The notes: generated by a model not told the origin, from the sequence alone. A DNA stretch of 64,000 nucleotides from Polynucleobacter kasalickyi (GCF_900176405.1 NZ_FWXJ01000009.1:80176-144175); one strand, 5' to 3'; shown: positions 53,604-63,114, counted from the first letter of the stretch. A program made the numbers and translations.

Positions 53604-53984
53604 TTAATCCCAGTATTTTGCTTTTTCAGGAATGATCCATCTCACACCACCTCTTGGATCTGCCTGATCATTTTTATATCTTGGAATGAGATGCATATGA
53701 AGATGTGGCACAGTTTGACCAGCGGATGGTCCATCATTAATACCAATATTAAAACCATCAGCTTGAAATTCTGTATCGATAGTTTCTTTTGCTTTGTTCA
53801 ATAACTGGAAAAGCGCATCTCTTTCTTCTTGAGTAATTTCAAAGAAAGAGCCTACGTGTCTTTTGGGAATAATCAGGGTATGACCAGGCGAAATCGGAAA
53901 TCCATCACGGATTACCAAGCCAAATTCATTGGAAGCGATGATTCGGTCAAATGGCAACTTACAGAAAGGGCATTCTTTAGTCAT
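53604..53984 (-). CDS. HIT-family nucleotide hydrolase
   Basis: A 126-residue histidine-triad protein. The triad HLHMH (94-98) lies in TVPHLHMHLIP. An N-terminal zinc-binding-type CPFC (5-8) starts the protein, followed by RDGFPISPGHTLIIPKRHVG. HIT proteins hydrolyse or transfer nucleotidyl groups (AMP-, Ap3A- or Ap4A-type substrates). The gene starts the two-gene unit with the HNH endonuclease. As the core HINT-type housekeeping gene is usually elsewhere, this copy is probably part of the accessory unit. Confidence 0.9.
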   Translation of the reverse strand: MTKECPFCKLPFDRIIASNEFGLVIRDGFPISPGHTLIIPKRHVGSFFEITQEERDALFQLLNKAKETIDTEFQADGFNIGINDGPSAGQTVPHLHMHLIPRYKNDQADPRGGVRWIIPEKAKYWD

Positions 53985-54175
53985 TCAGGATTCAATATCG
54001 TCTCAAGTTAGGGTGCATCTTTTAATTGAATTTATTACTTATGTTACTTTATCAAACTAAAAGATCAATTTATGAGCGAGGAGATGCCTACTAGGAAACT
54101 AACTGTTTCTTTTTAATCTTCTACGTAAAAATATGACATAAGGTGATTCTTTTAAGCTTGGGGCTATTTCGAATC

Positions 54176-54772
54176 TCACAATGCTTCTTTTTTGTTTCCA
54201 AATACTTTTTTAAATTTACTGTATTTAGCTTCTTCCCAAGTCTGGGTTAAATCTTTATTACGCTCCAAAGCGTCGAATATTTCTCTAATGAGATTGCTAT
54301 CTACTACCTTCGCTGCAAAGAGCTTGCTGAGTAATTCATAACCATGCCAAACGGGAATCTTAAATGCAATCGCTAATTGATGAAGTCCAATATCATCTGT
54401 CACAACAATCGCATTTCTTATTGAAGCAAAGGCAAGTACTTCGCAATCAGCGGATCCAGGTGGTGAGCGTCCACCAATCATAAATTCATTCAGGTGTTCT
54501 AGGATATACCCATTGAAAATTGATCTTATCAATGACATATCTATTTTTTCTTGGGGGGACATCCTCATTGAGTGAGAATCTCTTTCTACAAAAAATTCAT
54601 TCTCATCAAACCATGGATTCTTAAAACTTAAGGTTGAATTTCTTTTGACTTCTTTTTCAACTACTTGTAATACTTTAAGAACATAATTTTTTTGACCAAA
54701 CTCTTTCCCTAAAAATGGTCTGATGCGTTTTGCTAGGCGTAAATAGACGCAAGTATCAAGTACTACAACCAT
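54176..54772 (-). CDS. PIN-domain protein
   Basis: A 198-residue PIN-like nuclease. The acidic site is visible as Asp6 (VVVLDTCVY), Asp109 (SADCEVLAFA) and Asp126 (IVVTDDIGL), the order expected for the fold. It is longer than VapC toxins (about 130), with an inserted segment at about 45-95. Its start overlaps the stop of the XRE-ImmA/IrrE gene by one base, so translation is coupled. It is the likely toxin of that pair. Confidence 0.8.
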   Translation of the reverse strand: MVVVLDTCVYLRLAKRIRPFLGKEFGQKNYVLKVLQVVEKEVKRNSTLSFKNPWFDENEFFVERDSHSMRMSPQEKIDMSLIRSIFNGYILEHLNEFMIGGRSPPGSADCEVLAFASIRNAIVVTDDIGLHQLAIAFKIPVWHGYELLSKLFAAKVVDSNLIREIFDALERNKDLTQTWEEAKYSKFKKVFGNKKEAL

Positions 54773-55899
54773 TATTTGCCTATTAGTTCTTGATGTAGGG
54801 CAGTTGCATCTCCAATAGAAATATCTAATATTTGCTGTAAATAACCTGATCCAGTCCCTTTTTCTACGATCATTTTTTTTAGTGCGTCAAAAAATGAGCT
54901 TTGAAAGATTTTATTGGCTGTAGCCATATAAGTTTTTGGTTCAGGCGGTGTTGGATTAAATAGAATTTGGTTGACCAATTTTCCGCGACTCATGCAGCGA
55001 GTGGCATGGATGGATTTCGAATCTATCTTTAGTGCGGCAAGATTTAGTGCTTTGGCATAACTACCAACTTGTAGAAAAATACTGTGCAATGAAATCTGAT
55101 GTTCATGCGCATATTCCTGCAAGACTTTAATTTGAGCAGAGGAGGTTGGTTTAGTAACGGCCTTTAAGTAAGTTTCTTCAGCTAACTCTCTAGGGAATAA
55201 CAAGGCACCTGCGAAGGCATCTGCATAATCTTCACCCTCATTAGTGCCAGCTAACTCTGGTGTAAATACGTGTGCTAATTCATGCGCCATCCAGAATTTA
55301 AAATCCTCAATATACGTATCTAGGTTCAGGAATACGAAGGTGATTTTCTCTGATTTAAGCAAAATATGTAAAGCATTTTCATGCTTTGATTTAATACCCC
55401 ACATCACCGGAACAATCACGGCATCATTATTAGAAAATTCCTTAATCAGCTGGTTATAGGAGACTATTGAACCGATTTTGATCCCCAACTTTTCACGAAC
55501 ACTTGCTACCGCTTTTTGCAAATCTAGATATTCCAAGGAAGGTGAATTAATCTTGGTTCTTAAAGAATTTAAAGGATATAAATAGGGTACTAGGGGGCGT
55601 AACAATGCCCCAGTGAGTTGTGCGCGTTCTATATGATCTTGGGTTGTTTTGGTTCCAGCCCGTTTTCTAAAAGCGACTACTGGTAATTCGATATTGGGTG
55701 TATGAACTAAATCGGAAAATGGTAAGGAAAGCGTAATGGAGAGTTTTAACAGTTTATCGGGCCTAGGAAAATCAACCCCCTTTAACCAATTGGTAATGGC
55801 TTGAGAGCTTACGCCTAATTCTTTAGAAAGACGCTTTTGATCCCAACCTTTTGATGTTAAAACTGACCTAACGGATGCAGTGTTAATAATTTTTTTCAT
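54772..55899 (-). CDS. XRE HTH fused to an ImmA/IrrE (M78) metallopeptidase
   Basis: A 375-residue two-domain protein. The XRE helix-turn-helix occupies about 12-66 (GWDQKRLSKELGVSSQAITNWLKGVDFP). The M78 peptidase follows, with the zinc motif HELAH (206-210) in MAHELAHVFTPEL, and the third ligand is likely Glu223 or a nearby acidic residue in EGEDYADAFAGALLFP. Members act by cleaving a repressor or antitoxin, or as antitoxins with a protease-like domain. Tandem 10-bp repeats lie just upstream of its start (55919-55948), likely its own operator. It is coupled to the PIN gene. Confidence 0.88.
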   Translation of the reverse strand: MKKIINTASVRSVLTSKGWDQKRLSKELGVSSQAITNWLKGVDFPRPDKLLKLSITLSLPFSDLVHTPNIELPVVAFRKRAGTKTTQDHIERAQLTGALLRPLVPYLYPLNSLRTKINSPSLEYLDLQKAVASVREKLGIKIGSIVSYNQLIKEFSNNDAVIVPVMWGIKSKHENALHILLKSEKITFVFLNLDTYIEDFKFWMAHELAHVFTPELAGTNEGEDYADAFAGALLFPRELAEETYLKAVTKPTSSAQIKVLQEYAHEHQISLHSIFLQVGSYAKALNLAALKIDSKSIHATRCMSRGKLVNQILFNPTPPEPKTYMATANKIFQSSFFDALKKMIVEKGTGSGYLQQILDISIGDATALHQELIGK

Positions 55900-55918
55900 C
55901 TCTTCATTGTATTTCCAT

Positions 55919-55948
55919 AATCAAGTTTAATCAAGTTTTAATCAGTTT
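55919..55948. promoter_or_regulatory. 10-bp tandem repeats upstream of the XRE-ImmA gene
   Basis: AATCAAGTTT, AATCAAGTTT and TAATCAGTTT run in tandem, starting 20 bases upstream of the start codon at 55899. The 10-base period places them on one face of the helix. They are a good candidate operator for the XRE domain encoded next to them. Confidence 0.55.
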
Positions 55949-56102
55949 TATCTAGCATTAATATGGTGTTTTCTAACTGTTTTTGGGGAAGGGCTGAAGC
56001 TTTAAATTCTTTAACTATCTCAATTTCAGGGAACATTACGAAAATTCGTTAAACTATTAGGATTGTGATTGCCAAGGCTCTAAAATAGGGATCTTTAGCA
56101 AC

Positions 56103-56171
56103 ATGGCGCGAAGAGCCTCACCGCGATCGCGCTTTTTTATTGCAAGTGCTCGTAAATCAATAGTGGAGTAA
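56103..56171 (+). CDS. Possible 22-codon leader ORF before thrS
   Basis: The frame from ATG 56103 encodes a short basic peptide of 22 residues with five Arg codons ([11 protein letters not shown]...ARKS) and stops two bases before the thrS ATG. It overlaps the hairpin at 56106-56138. There is no clear Shine-Dalgarno and no Thr codon, so it may be fortuitous. Confidence 0.35.
   Translation: MARRASPRSRFFIASARKSIVE
56106..56138 (+). terminator. Terminator-like hairpin in the thrS leader
   Basis: GCGCGA (56106-56111) pairs with TCGCGC (56127-56132), followed at once by six T residues (56133-56138). An inner CGCGATCGCG palindrome competes with it. It lies 36 bases before the thrS start and could stop upstream transcripts or act as an attenuator. 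Confidence 0.55.
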
Positions 56172-56173
56172 TA

Positions 56174-58090
56174 ATGGTTGTTGTAACCTTACCTGATGGA
56201 TCAAAAAGAGAATTCCCAGAAGCAGTAACCGTTGCTGGCGTTGCGCAAAGCATTGGTTCTGGCCTCGCTAAGGCTGCTTTAGCAGGCCGAGTGAATGACC
56301 AGTTAGTGGATCTCAGCCATTTAATCACGCAGGATAGTAATCTCGCCATCATTACCGATAAAGATCCTGAAGGTCTTGAAGTCATCCGCCACTCGACTGC
56401 GCACTTGTTAGCTTATGCGGTCAAAGAGTTATACCCCAATGTACAAGTCACCATTGGTCCAGTCATCGATAACGGCTTTTATTACGACTTCTCCTATAAA
56501 GAAGGATCATTTACGCCTGAAGATCTAACCAAGATTGAAAAGCGGATGGCTGAACTCGCTAAAAAAGATGAAGTCATCACCAGAAAAGTAGTATCCAGAG
56601 ATGAGGCCGTTGCTTACTTCAAAGGACTGGGTGAGAACTATAAAGCTGAACTCATTGAAGCGATTCCAGCCGATCAAGACGTATCGCTCTATACAGAGGG
56701 CAACTTTACCGATTTATGCCGTGGGCCACACGTACCGAGTACTGGTAAGCTCAAAGTCTTTAAATTAACTAAAGTAGCTGGTGCTTATTGGCGCGGTAAT
56801 AGTAAGAACGAAATGTTGCAACGTATTTACGGTACTGCTTGGACTAAAAAAGAAGACCAAGAAGCCTACTTACACATGTTGGAAGAGGCTGAAAAGCGTG
56901 ACCACCGTAAATTAGGTCGTCAATTAGATTTATTCCATTTCCAAGAAGAAGCACCTGGCTTAATCTTCTGGCATCCAAAAGGCTGGACCATTTGGCAGCA
57001 AGTTGAGCAGTATATGCGTAAAGTCTACCAAGATCACGGCTATCAAGAAGTCAAAGCACCACAAATTTTGGATCGTGCCCTTTGGGAAAAGTCAGGTCAC
57101 TGGGAGAACTATAAAGAAAACATGTTCACCACCGAGTCGGAAAACCGGACTTACGCCTTAAAACCAATGAATTGCCCAGGCCATGTCTTGATTTTTAACT
57201 CCGGTTTACATAGTTACCGTGATTTACCCCTGCGTTTTGGTGAGTTTGGTCAGTGTGTACGTAATGAACCTTCAGGTGCTTTGCACGGTTTAATGCGGGT
57301 ACGTGGCTTTACCCAAGATGATGGTCATATTTTCTGTACCGAAGATCAAATCCAGTCCGAAGTGGCTGCGTTTGATCAAGTGGTACGCAGTGTGTATAAA
57401 GATTTTGGCTTCACGGAAGTGGCCGTCAAACTCGCCCTGCGTCCTGAAAAGCGGGTGGGAGAGGATGCTATTTGGGATAAAGCAGAGAATGCCCTGCGCT
57501 CAGCAATTAGTTTGTCCGGTACTAGTTGGGAAGAGTTGCCTGGCGAAGGCGCTTTTTATGGTCCAAAAATTGAATATCATTTAAAAGATTCCATTGGTCG
57601 GTCTTGGCAGTGCGGTACCGTGCAGGTCGATTTCTCGATGCCAACCCGTTTAGGTGCGGAATATGTAGCAGAAGATAACACGCGTAAAACACCGGTGATG
57701 TTACACCGGGCGATTGTTGGTTCTCTCGAGCGTTTTATCGGTATTTTGATTGAAAATCATGCCGGTGCGATGCCAACTTGGTTGGCGCCAACCCAGGTCG
57801 TGGTCATGAATATTTCTGATAATTCAGCTGAATATGCCAAAAAAGTTACTCAAATTCTGAAGAAACAAGGCTTTAGAGTGCACTGTGATTTGCGTAATGA
57901 GAAAATAACGTATAAAATACGAGACCATGCTCTACAAAAACACCCTTATTTAGTGGTTGTGGGTGATAAAGAGCAGGAAAACAACTTAGTTGCTGTTCGT
58001 GCTAGGGGTGGAATCGATTTAGGCGTGATGACAATCGAAGCTTTTGAGAAGAAGCTAGTTGAAGATGTTCATCACCAAGCTCAACATTGA
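56174..58090 (+). CDS. thrS: Threonyl-tRNA synthetase
   Basis: A 638-residue class II synthetase that charges tRNA-Thr. The TGS domain is at 1-62, the editing domain follows with HSTAH (73-77) and CRGPHVP, the catalytic core contains MNCPGH with the zinc Cys and [18 protein letters not shown], and the anticodon-binding domain is C-terminal (about 540-638). The length and all motifs are normal. The 5' leader carries a hairpin plus T-run and a short ORF. thrS starts the infC-rpmI-rplT-pheST-ihfA operon. Confidence 0.98.
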   Translation: MVVVTLPDGSKREFPEAVTVAGVAQSIGSGLAKAALAGRVNDQLVDLSHLITQDSNLAIITDKDPEGLEVIRHSTAHLLAYAVKELYPNVQVTIGPVIDNGFYYDFSYKEGSFTPEDLTKIEKRMAELAKKDEVITRKVVSRDEAVAYFKGLGENYKAELIEAIPADQDVSLYTEGNFTDLCRGPHVPSTGKLKVFKLTKVAGAYWRGNSKNEMLQRIYGTAWTKKEDQEAYLHMLEEAEKRDHRKLGRQLDLFHFQEEAPGLIFWHPKGWTIWQQVEQYMRKVYQDHGYQEVKAPQILDRALWEKSGHWENYKENMFTTESENRTYALKPMNCPGHVLIFNSGLHSYRDLPLRFGEFGQCVRNEPSGALHGLMRVRGFTQDDGHIFCTEDQIQSEVAAFDQVVRSVYKDFGFTEVAVKLALRPEKRVGEDAIWDKAENALRSAISLSGTSWEELPGEGAFYGPKIEYHLKDSIGRSWQCGTVQVDFSMPTRLGAEYVAEDNTRKTPVMLHRAIVGSLERFIGILIENHAGAMPTWLAPTQVVVMNISDNSAEYAKKVTQILKKQGFRVHCDLRNEKITYKIRDHALQKHPYLVVVGDKEQENNLVAVRARGGIDLGVMTIEAFEKKLVEDVHHQAQH

Positions 58091-58202
58091 GACAATGTTG
58101 GACAGCAAAGTCTGAAAAGTACCAGTTAAAAGCCCAAAGAGTCCTGTTAAGGGATTCAGTATGAAGAGCTATTGATTATAAAAATAGAAAGAGGTAAGTA
58201 AC

Positions 58203-58724
58203 ATCGCTACTGATAAATTACACCGTATCAATAGGGAGATTAATGCTCCTGAGATTCGACTTGTTGGGATGGAAGGGCAAGCATTAGGAGTTTTTAAGAT
58301 TTTTGATGCGCAAAAATTAGCTGAAGAACAAGAGACTGATCTTGTCGAAATTGCCCCGAATGCGCAACCGCCTGTATGCAAATTGATGGATTATGGCAAG
58401 TTTAAGTATCAAGAAGCCAAAAAAGCACACGAGGCCAAGTTAAAGCAAAAAGTGATTCAGGTCAAAGAGGTCAAATTTAGGCCAGGAACTGATGACGGTG
58501 ATTATGGTGTGAAGTTGCGAATGTTAATCCGCTTTTTAGAGGATGGCGACAAAACGAAGATTACGCTTCGTTTTAGAGGACGCGAAATGGCTCACCAAGA
58601 AATTGGCATGAGAATGTTGGAAAGATTGAAGTTGGACTTAGTGGAACATGGCACTGTTGAGCAGTTCCCTAAAATGGAAGGCAGACAGATGGTGATGGTC
58701 TTAACTCCAACGAAGAAGAAGTAA
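58203..58724 (+). CDS. infC: Translation initiation factor IF-3, AUC start
   Basis: A 173-residue IF-3. Both domains are complete: the N-domain with [16 protein letters not shown] and [22 protein letters not shown], the C-domain with [17 protein letters not shown] and [16 protein letters not shown]. The first ATG in frame is at 58269, which would drop 22 conserved residues. The correct start is an ATC at 58203, with GAGGT at 58191-58195. Non-AUG starts on infC are known (AUU in E. coli), and IF-3 represses its own translation through them, so this is a functional feature. Confidence 0.95.
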   Translation: MATDKLHRINREINAPEIRLVGMEGQALGVFKIFDAQKLAEEQETDLVEIAPNAQPPVCKLMDYGKFKYQEAKKAHEAKLKQKVIQVKEVKFRPGTDDGDYGVKLRMLIRFLEDGDKTKITLRFRGREMAHQEIGMRMLERLKLDLVEHGTVEQFPKMEGRQMVMVLTPTKKK

Positions 58725-58773
58725 GTTCGAGAAATTAGTTCGAAAAGTAAGTTTGAAAACTAAGTTCGTATAG
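58722..58773 (+). repeat. Four 13-bp tandem repeats at the infC stop codon
   Basis: TAAGTTCGAGAAA, TTAGTTCGAAAAG, TAAGTTTGAAAAC and TAAGTTCGTATAG follow each other at an exact 13-base period. The first begins with the infC stop codon. The core is T(A/T)AGTT(C/T)G. Confidence 0.8.
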
Positions 58774-58786
58774 ATTGCAGTAACCG

Positions 58787-58835
58787 AGTGATAAAAATAT
58801 CACTTGGGGCAGTAAGAATTGAGCTAAAACTCAAT
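58787..58835 (+). promoter_or_regulatory. Two short hairpins in the infC-rpmI leader
   Basis: AGTGATA-AAAA-TATCACT (58787-58804) and ATTGAG-CTAAAA-CTCAAT (58818-58835) are perfect stems in the gap upstream of rpmI. In this operon, L20 controls rpmI-rplT translation through leader RNA in other bacteria, so a structured leader is expected. Its type here is not proven. Confidence 0.45.
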
Positions 58836-58916
58836 ATAAGTGTGGCTGGGTTTTAAAAGTGTAGTCGTATCTAGATTACCACCTGAGCGATACAAATTAG
58901 TGAAGGGGAGCATTTC

Positions 58917-59114
58917 ATGCCCAAGATGAAGAGTAAAAGCAGTGCGAAAAAACGCTTTGTCGTTCGTGGAAGCGGATCGATCAAGCGTGGTCAAGCGTTC
59001 AAGCGCCACATCCTAACGAAGAAAACAACTAAGAATAAGCGCCAATTACGTGGTTCAGCAGAAGTTCACGAGACAAACGTGAAAGCTGTCCGTGCAATGT
59101 TGCCTTACGCTTAA
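58917..59114 (+). CDS. rpmI: 50S ribosomal protein L35
   Basis: A 65-residue basic ribosomal protein starting [14 protein letters not shown] with the conserved [17 protein letters not shown] block. The length is standard. It is followed by rplT after 23 bases. Confidence 0.98.
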   Translation: MPKMKSKSSAKKRFVVRGSGSIKRGQAFKRHILTKKTTKNKRQLRGSAEVHETNVKAVRAMLPYA

Positions 59115-59137
59115 ATAATCGAAATTAGGAGAATCAA

Positions 59138-59503
59138 ATGCCAAGAGTAAAACGTGGGGTCACAGCACGTGCCCGTCATAAAAAAGTAACCGACGCAGCT
59201 AAAGGCTACCGTGGTCGTCGTAAAAACGTATTCCGTATTGCTAAGCAAGCGGTAATGCGCGCTGGGCAATATGCCTATCGTGACCGTCGTAACAAAAAGC
59301 GTGTGTTTAGAGCATTGTGGATTGCGCGTATTAACGCTGCAGCCCGTCAGTACGATATTTCATACAGCGTCTTCATTAATGGTTTGAAGAAAGCCTCTAT
59401 CGAAATGGACCGTAAAGTTCTATCTGATATGGCGATCAATGACAAGCCTGCCTTTGCTGCTCTCGTAGCAAAGATTAAGACTGTCTTAACCGTTCAAGCG
59501 TAA
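59138..59503 (+). CDS. rplT: 50S ribosomal protein L20
   Basis: A 121-residue ribosomal protein starting [17 protein letters not shown], with the conserved [17 protein letters not shown] and [15 protein letters not shown] blocks. It binds 23S rRNA early in assembly and is the autoregulator of this operon in other bacteria. AGGAG lies before the ATG. Confidence 0.98.
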   Translation: MPRVKRGVTARARHKKVTDAAKGYRGRRKNVFRIAKQAVMRAGQYAYRDRRNKKRVFRALWIARINAAARQYDISYSVFINGLKKASIEMDRKVLSDMAINDKPAFAALVAKIKTVLTVQA

Positions 59504-59514
59504 CCCCGCCTGTT

Positions 59515-60573
59515 ATGGTTGATTTAGATCAACTAGTCGCACAGGCCAAGCAGAGTTTTACCGAAGCGGTGGACTCTGCTGCGCTCGAAGATATCAAAGC
59601 TAAATACTTAGGGAAGTCCGGTGCTCTCACCGAACTTCTCAAAGGTTTAGGCAAGATGGATCCGGACACTCGGAAGACCGAGGGTGCCAAAATTAATGCT
59701 GCTAAAGTCGCCATTGAAACGGCTTTGCAGGACAAGAGAAATGCGATTGCAGAAGCTATTTTGCAACTCCGCCTCTCCCAAGAATCAATCGATGTTTCCT
59801 TACCTGGTCGTGGCCAACACGTTGGCAGCTTGCATCCTGTGATGCGGACCTGGGAACGCGTTGAAGCAATTTTTCATTCGATTGGGTTTGAAGTAGCGCA
59901 AGGTCCAGAGATTGAAAATGACTGGTATAACTTTACTGCCTTAAATAGCCCTGAGAATCATCCAGCAAGATCGATGCAAGATACCTTCTATGTAGAAGGG
60001 CATGATCAAAGCGGTAAACAATTGCTCCTTAGAACGCATACCAGTCCAATGCAAATTCGTTTTGCGAGCCACACGGTAGCGAGACACTTAGCAGCGCACG
60101 GTAATTTAGATACCTTGCCCGATATTAAAGTCATTGCCCCAGGTAGAACTTACCGAGTGGACAGTGATGCGACGCATTCCCCGATGTTTCATCAAGTAGA
60201 AGGTTTGTGGATTGGCCGTGAAGTGTCTTTTGCAGCACTGAAAGGCATTTACACCAACTTCTTAAAAGCCTTTTTTGAAGATGATGCGCTCCAGTTACGT
60301 TTTAGACCTTCTTATTTCCCATTTACTGAACCTTCTGCAGAAATCGACATGGCTTTTCCGTCGGGCAAACTTGCAGGACGTTGGTTAGAGATTTCTGGCT
60401 CTGGACAAGTACATCCCCAAGTGATTAAAAACATGGGACTTGATCCTGAAGTCTTTATTGGCTTTGCCTTTGGTTCTGGACTTGAGCGCCTAACCATGTT
60501 GCGCTACGGGGTGGATGACCTTCGACTTTTCTTTGAAAACGATACTCGATTTTTAGCGCAGTTCCCTGCTTAA
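59515..60573 (+). CDS. pheS: Phenylalanyl-tRNA synthetase alpha subunit
   Basis: A 352-residue catalytic subunit of the (alpha-beta)2 enzyme that charges tRNA-Phe. The N-terminal coiled-coil (about 1-90) is followed by class II motifs: motif 2 around [10 protein letters not shown] and the [17 protein letters not shown] block, motif 3 [16 protein letters not shown]. The start ATG at 59515 is 11 bases after rplT. It is coupled to pheT. Confidence 0.98.
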   Translation: MVDLDQLVAQAKQSFTEAVDSAALEDIKAKYLGKSGALTELLKGLGKMDPDTRKTEGAKINAAKVAIETALQDKRNAIAEAILQLRLSQESIDVSLPGRGQHVGSLHPVMRTWERVEAIFHSIGFEVAQGPEIENDWYNFTALNSPENHPARSMQDTFYVEGHDQSGKQLLLRTHTSPMQIRFASHTVARHLAAHGNLDTLPDIKVIAPGRTYRVDSDATHSPMFHQVEGLWIGREVSFAALKGIYTNFLKAFFEDDALQLRFRPSYFPFTEPSAEIDMAFPSGKLAGRWLEISGSGQVHPQVIKNMGLDPEVFIGFAFGSGLERLTMLRYGVDDLRLFFENDTRFLAQFPA

Positions 60574-60593
60574 ATAAATACCGGAGTACTTCT

Positions 60594-63077
60594 ATGCAAT
60601 TTTCAGAATCATGGCTGCGCCAATTTGTTAATCCACCGATTAACACTGAGGAGCTCAGCCACTTATTAACCATGGCTGGACTTGAAGTGGAAGAAACACG
60701 TCAAGTGGCACCGCCATTTAGCTCCATCGTGATTGCTGAAATTTTAGAAGCCACTCAACACCCTGATGCAGACCGCCTCAGAGTATGTAAAGTGTCGGTC
60801 GGTGACTTATCTCCTGAGCCGTTGCAAATCGTTTGTGGTGCGCCGAATGCTCGTCCTGGCATCAAGATTCCTTGTGCGATGGTTGGTGCATTGTTACCAC
60901 CATCTGAGGAGGGTGGTAAGCCTTTTGCGATTAAAGTGGGCAAACTACGTGGGGTAGAAAGTCGTGGCATGTTATGTTCCGGTCGTGAACTCGGCCTGGG
61001 TGATGATCATGCTGGTATTTTAGAACTGCCGCTTGACGCACCAGTTGGCGCAAATATTCGTGAGTATCTCAATTTAGATGATACGATTTTTACGATTAAA
61101 CTCACGCCTAACAAAGCGGATTGTTTATCAGTTCTCGGGATTGCCCGTGAAGTATCCGCTTTGACAGGTGCTCCTCTAGAACTCTTGGATTTGTTACCGA
61201 TTAAAGAAACGTGTTCTGATACGGTAAAAGTAGAGGTAATCGACGAAGACTTATGCGGTCGTTTTGCGGGACGGGTTATTAAAAGCGTTAATGCGAAAGC
61301 TCCTACTCCAAGTTGGATGGTGCGTCGTTTAGAAAGCGCTGGTCAACGCAGTATTTCTGCTTTAGTAGATATTTCGAATTACGTCATGCTTGAAGTGGGT
61401 CAACCGACTCATGTGTTTGATTTACAGAAAATCACAGGTGACATTACTGTGCGTTGGGGTAAGTCGGATGAGAGCGTGAAATTACTCAATGGTCAAATGA
61501 TTCAGCTCAAAGATGCTGGTTTGCCACTCGGTGTCGTTGCGGATAGCGCTGGCATTGAAAGTTTAGCCGGTGTGATGGGTGGTGATGCGAGTGCAGTGAC
61601 TTTAGAGACCACGGACATTTATTTAGAGTCTGCGTTTTGGTGGCCTTCTGCCATTCAAGGTCGTGCTCGTGCTTTGAATTTTTCAACGGATGCAGCCTAT
61701 CGTTTTGAGCGTGGTGTGGATCCAAGCTCCACCGTCAAATACTTAAACTATCTCACGCAATTAATTCTAGAGATTTGCGGAGGCTCGGCTGGTCCTGCTT
61801 CTGATCAAGTCCTCTCCTTACCAAACCGTGCTCCGGTAGAGTTACGTGTAGCTAGAGTAGCAAAGATTGTTGGCGTTGAAATTACTGCTCAGCAAATTGC
61901 GGAATACTTTGATCGCTTAGGTTTTGCCTATGCCAGAAAACAACCAGGTACACCACAAGAAATTTTTGTTGTAGAACCGCCAGCTTATCGTTTTGATTTG
62001 TCGATTGAAGAAGATTTAATTGAAGAGATAACGCGGATTTATGGTTTTGAGAATATTCCAGAAATTGCGCCACAAGCTGCACTGGTTGTGAAATCGACGA
62101 ATGAAAAACAACGCTCGATTCATCACTATAGACATGCCCTAGCTGCAGCAGGTTATCAAGAGGTGGTGAACTACGGCTTTATTGATCAAGCATCTGAAGC
62201 ACAGTTTGCTGGCAATCAAGAGCCAGTCAGAGTGTTAAATCCAATTGCAGAACAGTTTGCTGTAATGCGTAGTAACTTGTTAGGTTCACTGCTGAATAAT
62301 CTAAAAACGAATGTAAGCCGTAAAGCGGCTCGTGTACGTTTGTTTGAAGTAGGGCGTGTATTTAGTAAAGATGCGCAAGTACAAGATTCTGAAACGACCA
62401 CGATTGGTAATCGTCAAACCCTGATGATGGGTGCGATTGCTTATGGTAGTTTGTTTAGTGAGCAATGGGGTCAAAAAGGGGGCAATGCGAGACCTGTTGA
62501 CTTCTTTGATGTGAAAGCAGACCTTGAGAATGTATTAGCACCTCTGACCATCAGGACGGTGGCTTTGAAGGATCATCCAGCGTTCCATCCTGGTCGCGCC
62601 GCTACGATTGAATTACAAACCATCGTGAACAACAAGTTGACTTGGCAACCTGTGGGTGTAATCGGTGAACTTCATCCTAAATGGCAGCAAACTTTGGAGC
62701 TATCTTCTGCACCAGTGATGTTTGAAGTCGAGTTGGCTGCCGTATCAGCCATCCCTTTGCCAAGTACTTCGGAACTAAGTCGTTTCCCAGCCGTTAAGCG
62801 TGATCTAGCGATCGTGCTGAAGTCTACGATTGCGGCCGGAGAGGTCCTATCTGCCTTGAAAGCCGCGGCGCCAAAGCTGGTGACCGAGATTATTTTATTC
62901 GATGATTTCAGACCTACTCAAGAGCGTCCGGGTGGAATGAACTTAGATGAAAAGAGTCTAGCCTTCCGGTTGACTCTGGAAAATTTGGAACAAACTATGC
63001 AAGATCAAGAGGTTGAGCAAGCAATTTCTGGAATTTTAGAGAAAGTTCTTGTTCAATTTTCTGCAAGACTACGGTAA
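60594..63077 (+). CDS. pheT: Phenylalanyl-tRNA synthetase beta subunit
   Basis: An 827-residue beta subunit with the standard domain order: N-terminal domain and tRNA-binding EMAP-like region (about 40-155), B3/B4 editing region (PSWMVRRL, ISNYVMLEVGQPTHVFD), B5, catalytic-like core (YRFDLSIEEDLIEEI), and ferredoxin-fold anticodon-binding domain at the C-terminus (SRFPAVKRDLAIVL). GGAG precedes the ATG. No lesion is seen. Confidence 0.98.
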   Translation: MQFSESWLRQFVNPPINTEELSHLLTMAGLEVEETRQVAPPFSSIVIAEILEATQHPDADRLRVCKVSVGDLSPEPLQIVCGAPNARPGIKIPCAMVGALLPPSEEGGKPFAIKVGKLRGVESRGMLCSGRELGLGDDHAGILELPLDAPVGANIREYLNLDDTIFTIKLTPNKADCLSVLGIAREVSALTGAPLELLDLLPIKETCSDTVKVEVIDEDLCGRFAGRVIKSVNAKAPTPSWMVRRLESAGQRSISALVDISNYVMLEVGQPTHVFDLQKITGDITVRWGKSDESVKLLNGQMIQLKDAGLPLGVVADSAGIESLAGVMGGDASAVTLETTDIYLESAFWWPSAIQGRARALNFSTDAAYRFERGVDPSSTVKYLNYLTQLILEICGGSAGPASDQVLSLPNRAPVELRVARVAKIVGVEITAQQIAEYFDRLGFAYARKQPGTPQEIFVVEPPAYRFDLSIEEDLIEEITRIYGFENIPEIAPQAALVVKSTNEKQRSIHHYRHALAAAGYQEVVNYGFIDQASEAQFAGNQEPVRVLNPIAEQFAVMRSNLLGSLLNNLKTNVSRKAARVRLFEVGRVFSKDAQVQDSETTTIGNRQTLMMGAIAYGSLFSEQWGQKGGNARPVDFFDVKADLENVLAPLTIRTVALKDHPAFHPGRAATIELQTIVNNKLTWQPVGVIGELHPKWQQTLELSSAPVMFEVELAAVSAIPLPSTSELSRFPAVKRDLAIVLKSTIAAGEVLSALKAAAPKLVTEIILFDDFRPTQERPGGMNLDEKSLAFRLTLENLEQTMQDQEVEQAISGILEKVLVQFSARLR

Positions 63078-63114
63078 TATTTAATTTCTAATAAAAAAAC
63101 ATATAGAGAAAACC

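Larger units (their letters stand above)
40589..56100. other. AT-rich accessory region between tRNA-Val and thrS
   Basis: The block relA, tRNA-Val, thrS is normally contiguous in Burkholderiales; here about 15.5 kb separate the tRNA from thrS. The inserted part is more AT-rich than the flanks. It is filled with TA-type pairs, Fic, DprA-like, AAA ATPase, HNH and HIT genes plus several broken genes. No integrase, transposase or flanking direct repeat was recognised, so the mode of entry is unknown. The boundaries are approximate. Confidence 0.6.

Noticed and set aside
40459..56100. Flanking attachment repeats for the accessory region
   Set aside because: I looked for a second copy of the tRNA-Val 3' end before thrS and did not find one; no integrase gene is present.
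40589..56100. CRISPR array or insertion sequence in the accessory region
   Set aside because: The repeats found are only short tandem or inverted repeats; there is no spacer-repeat pattern and no transposase.
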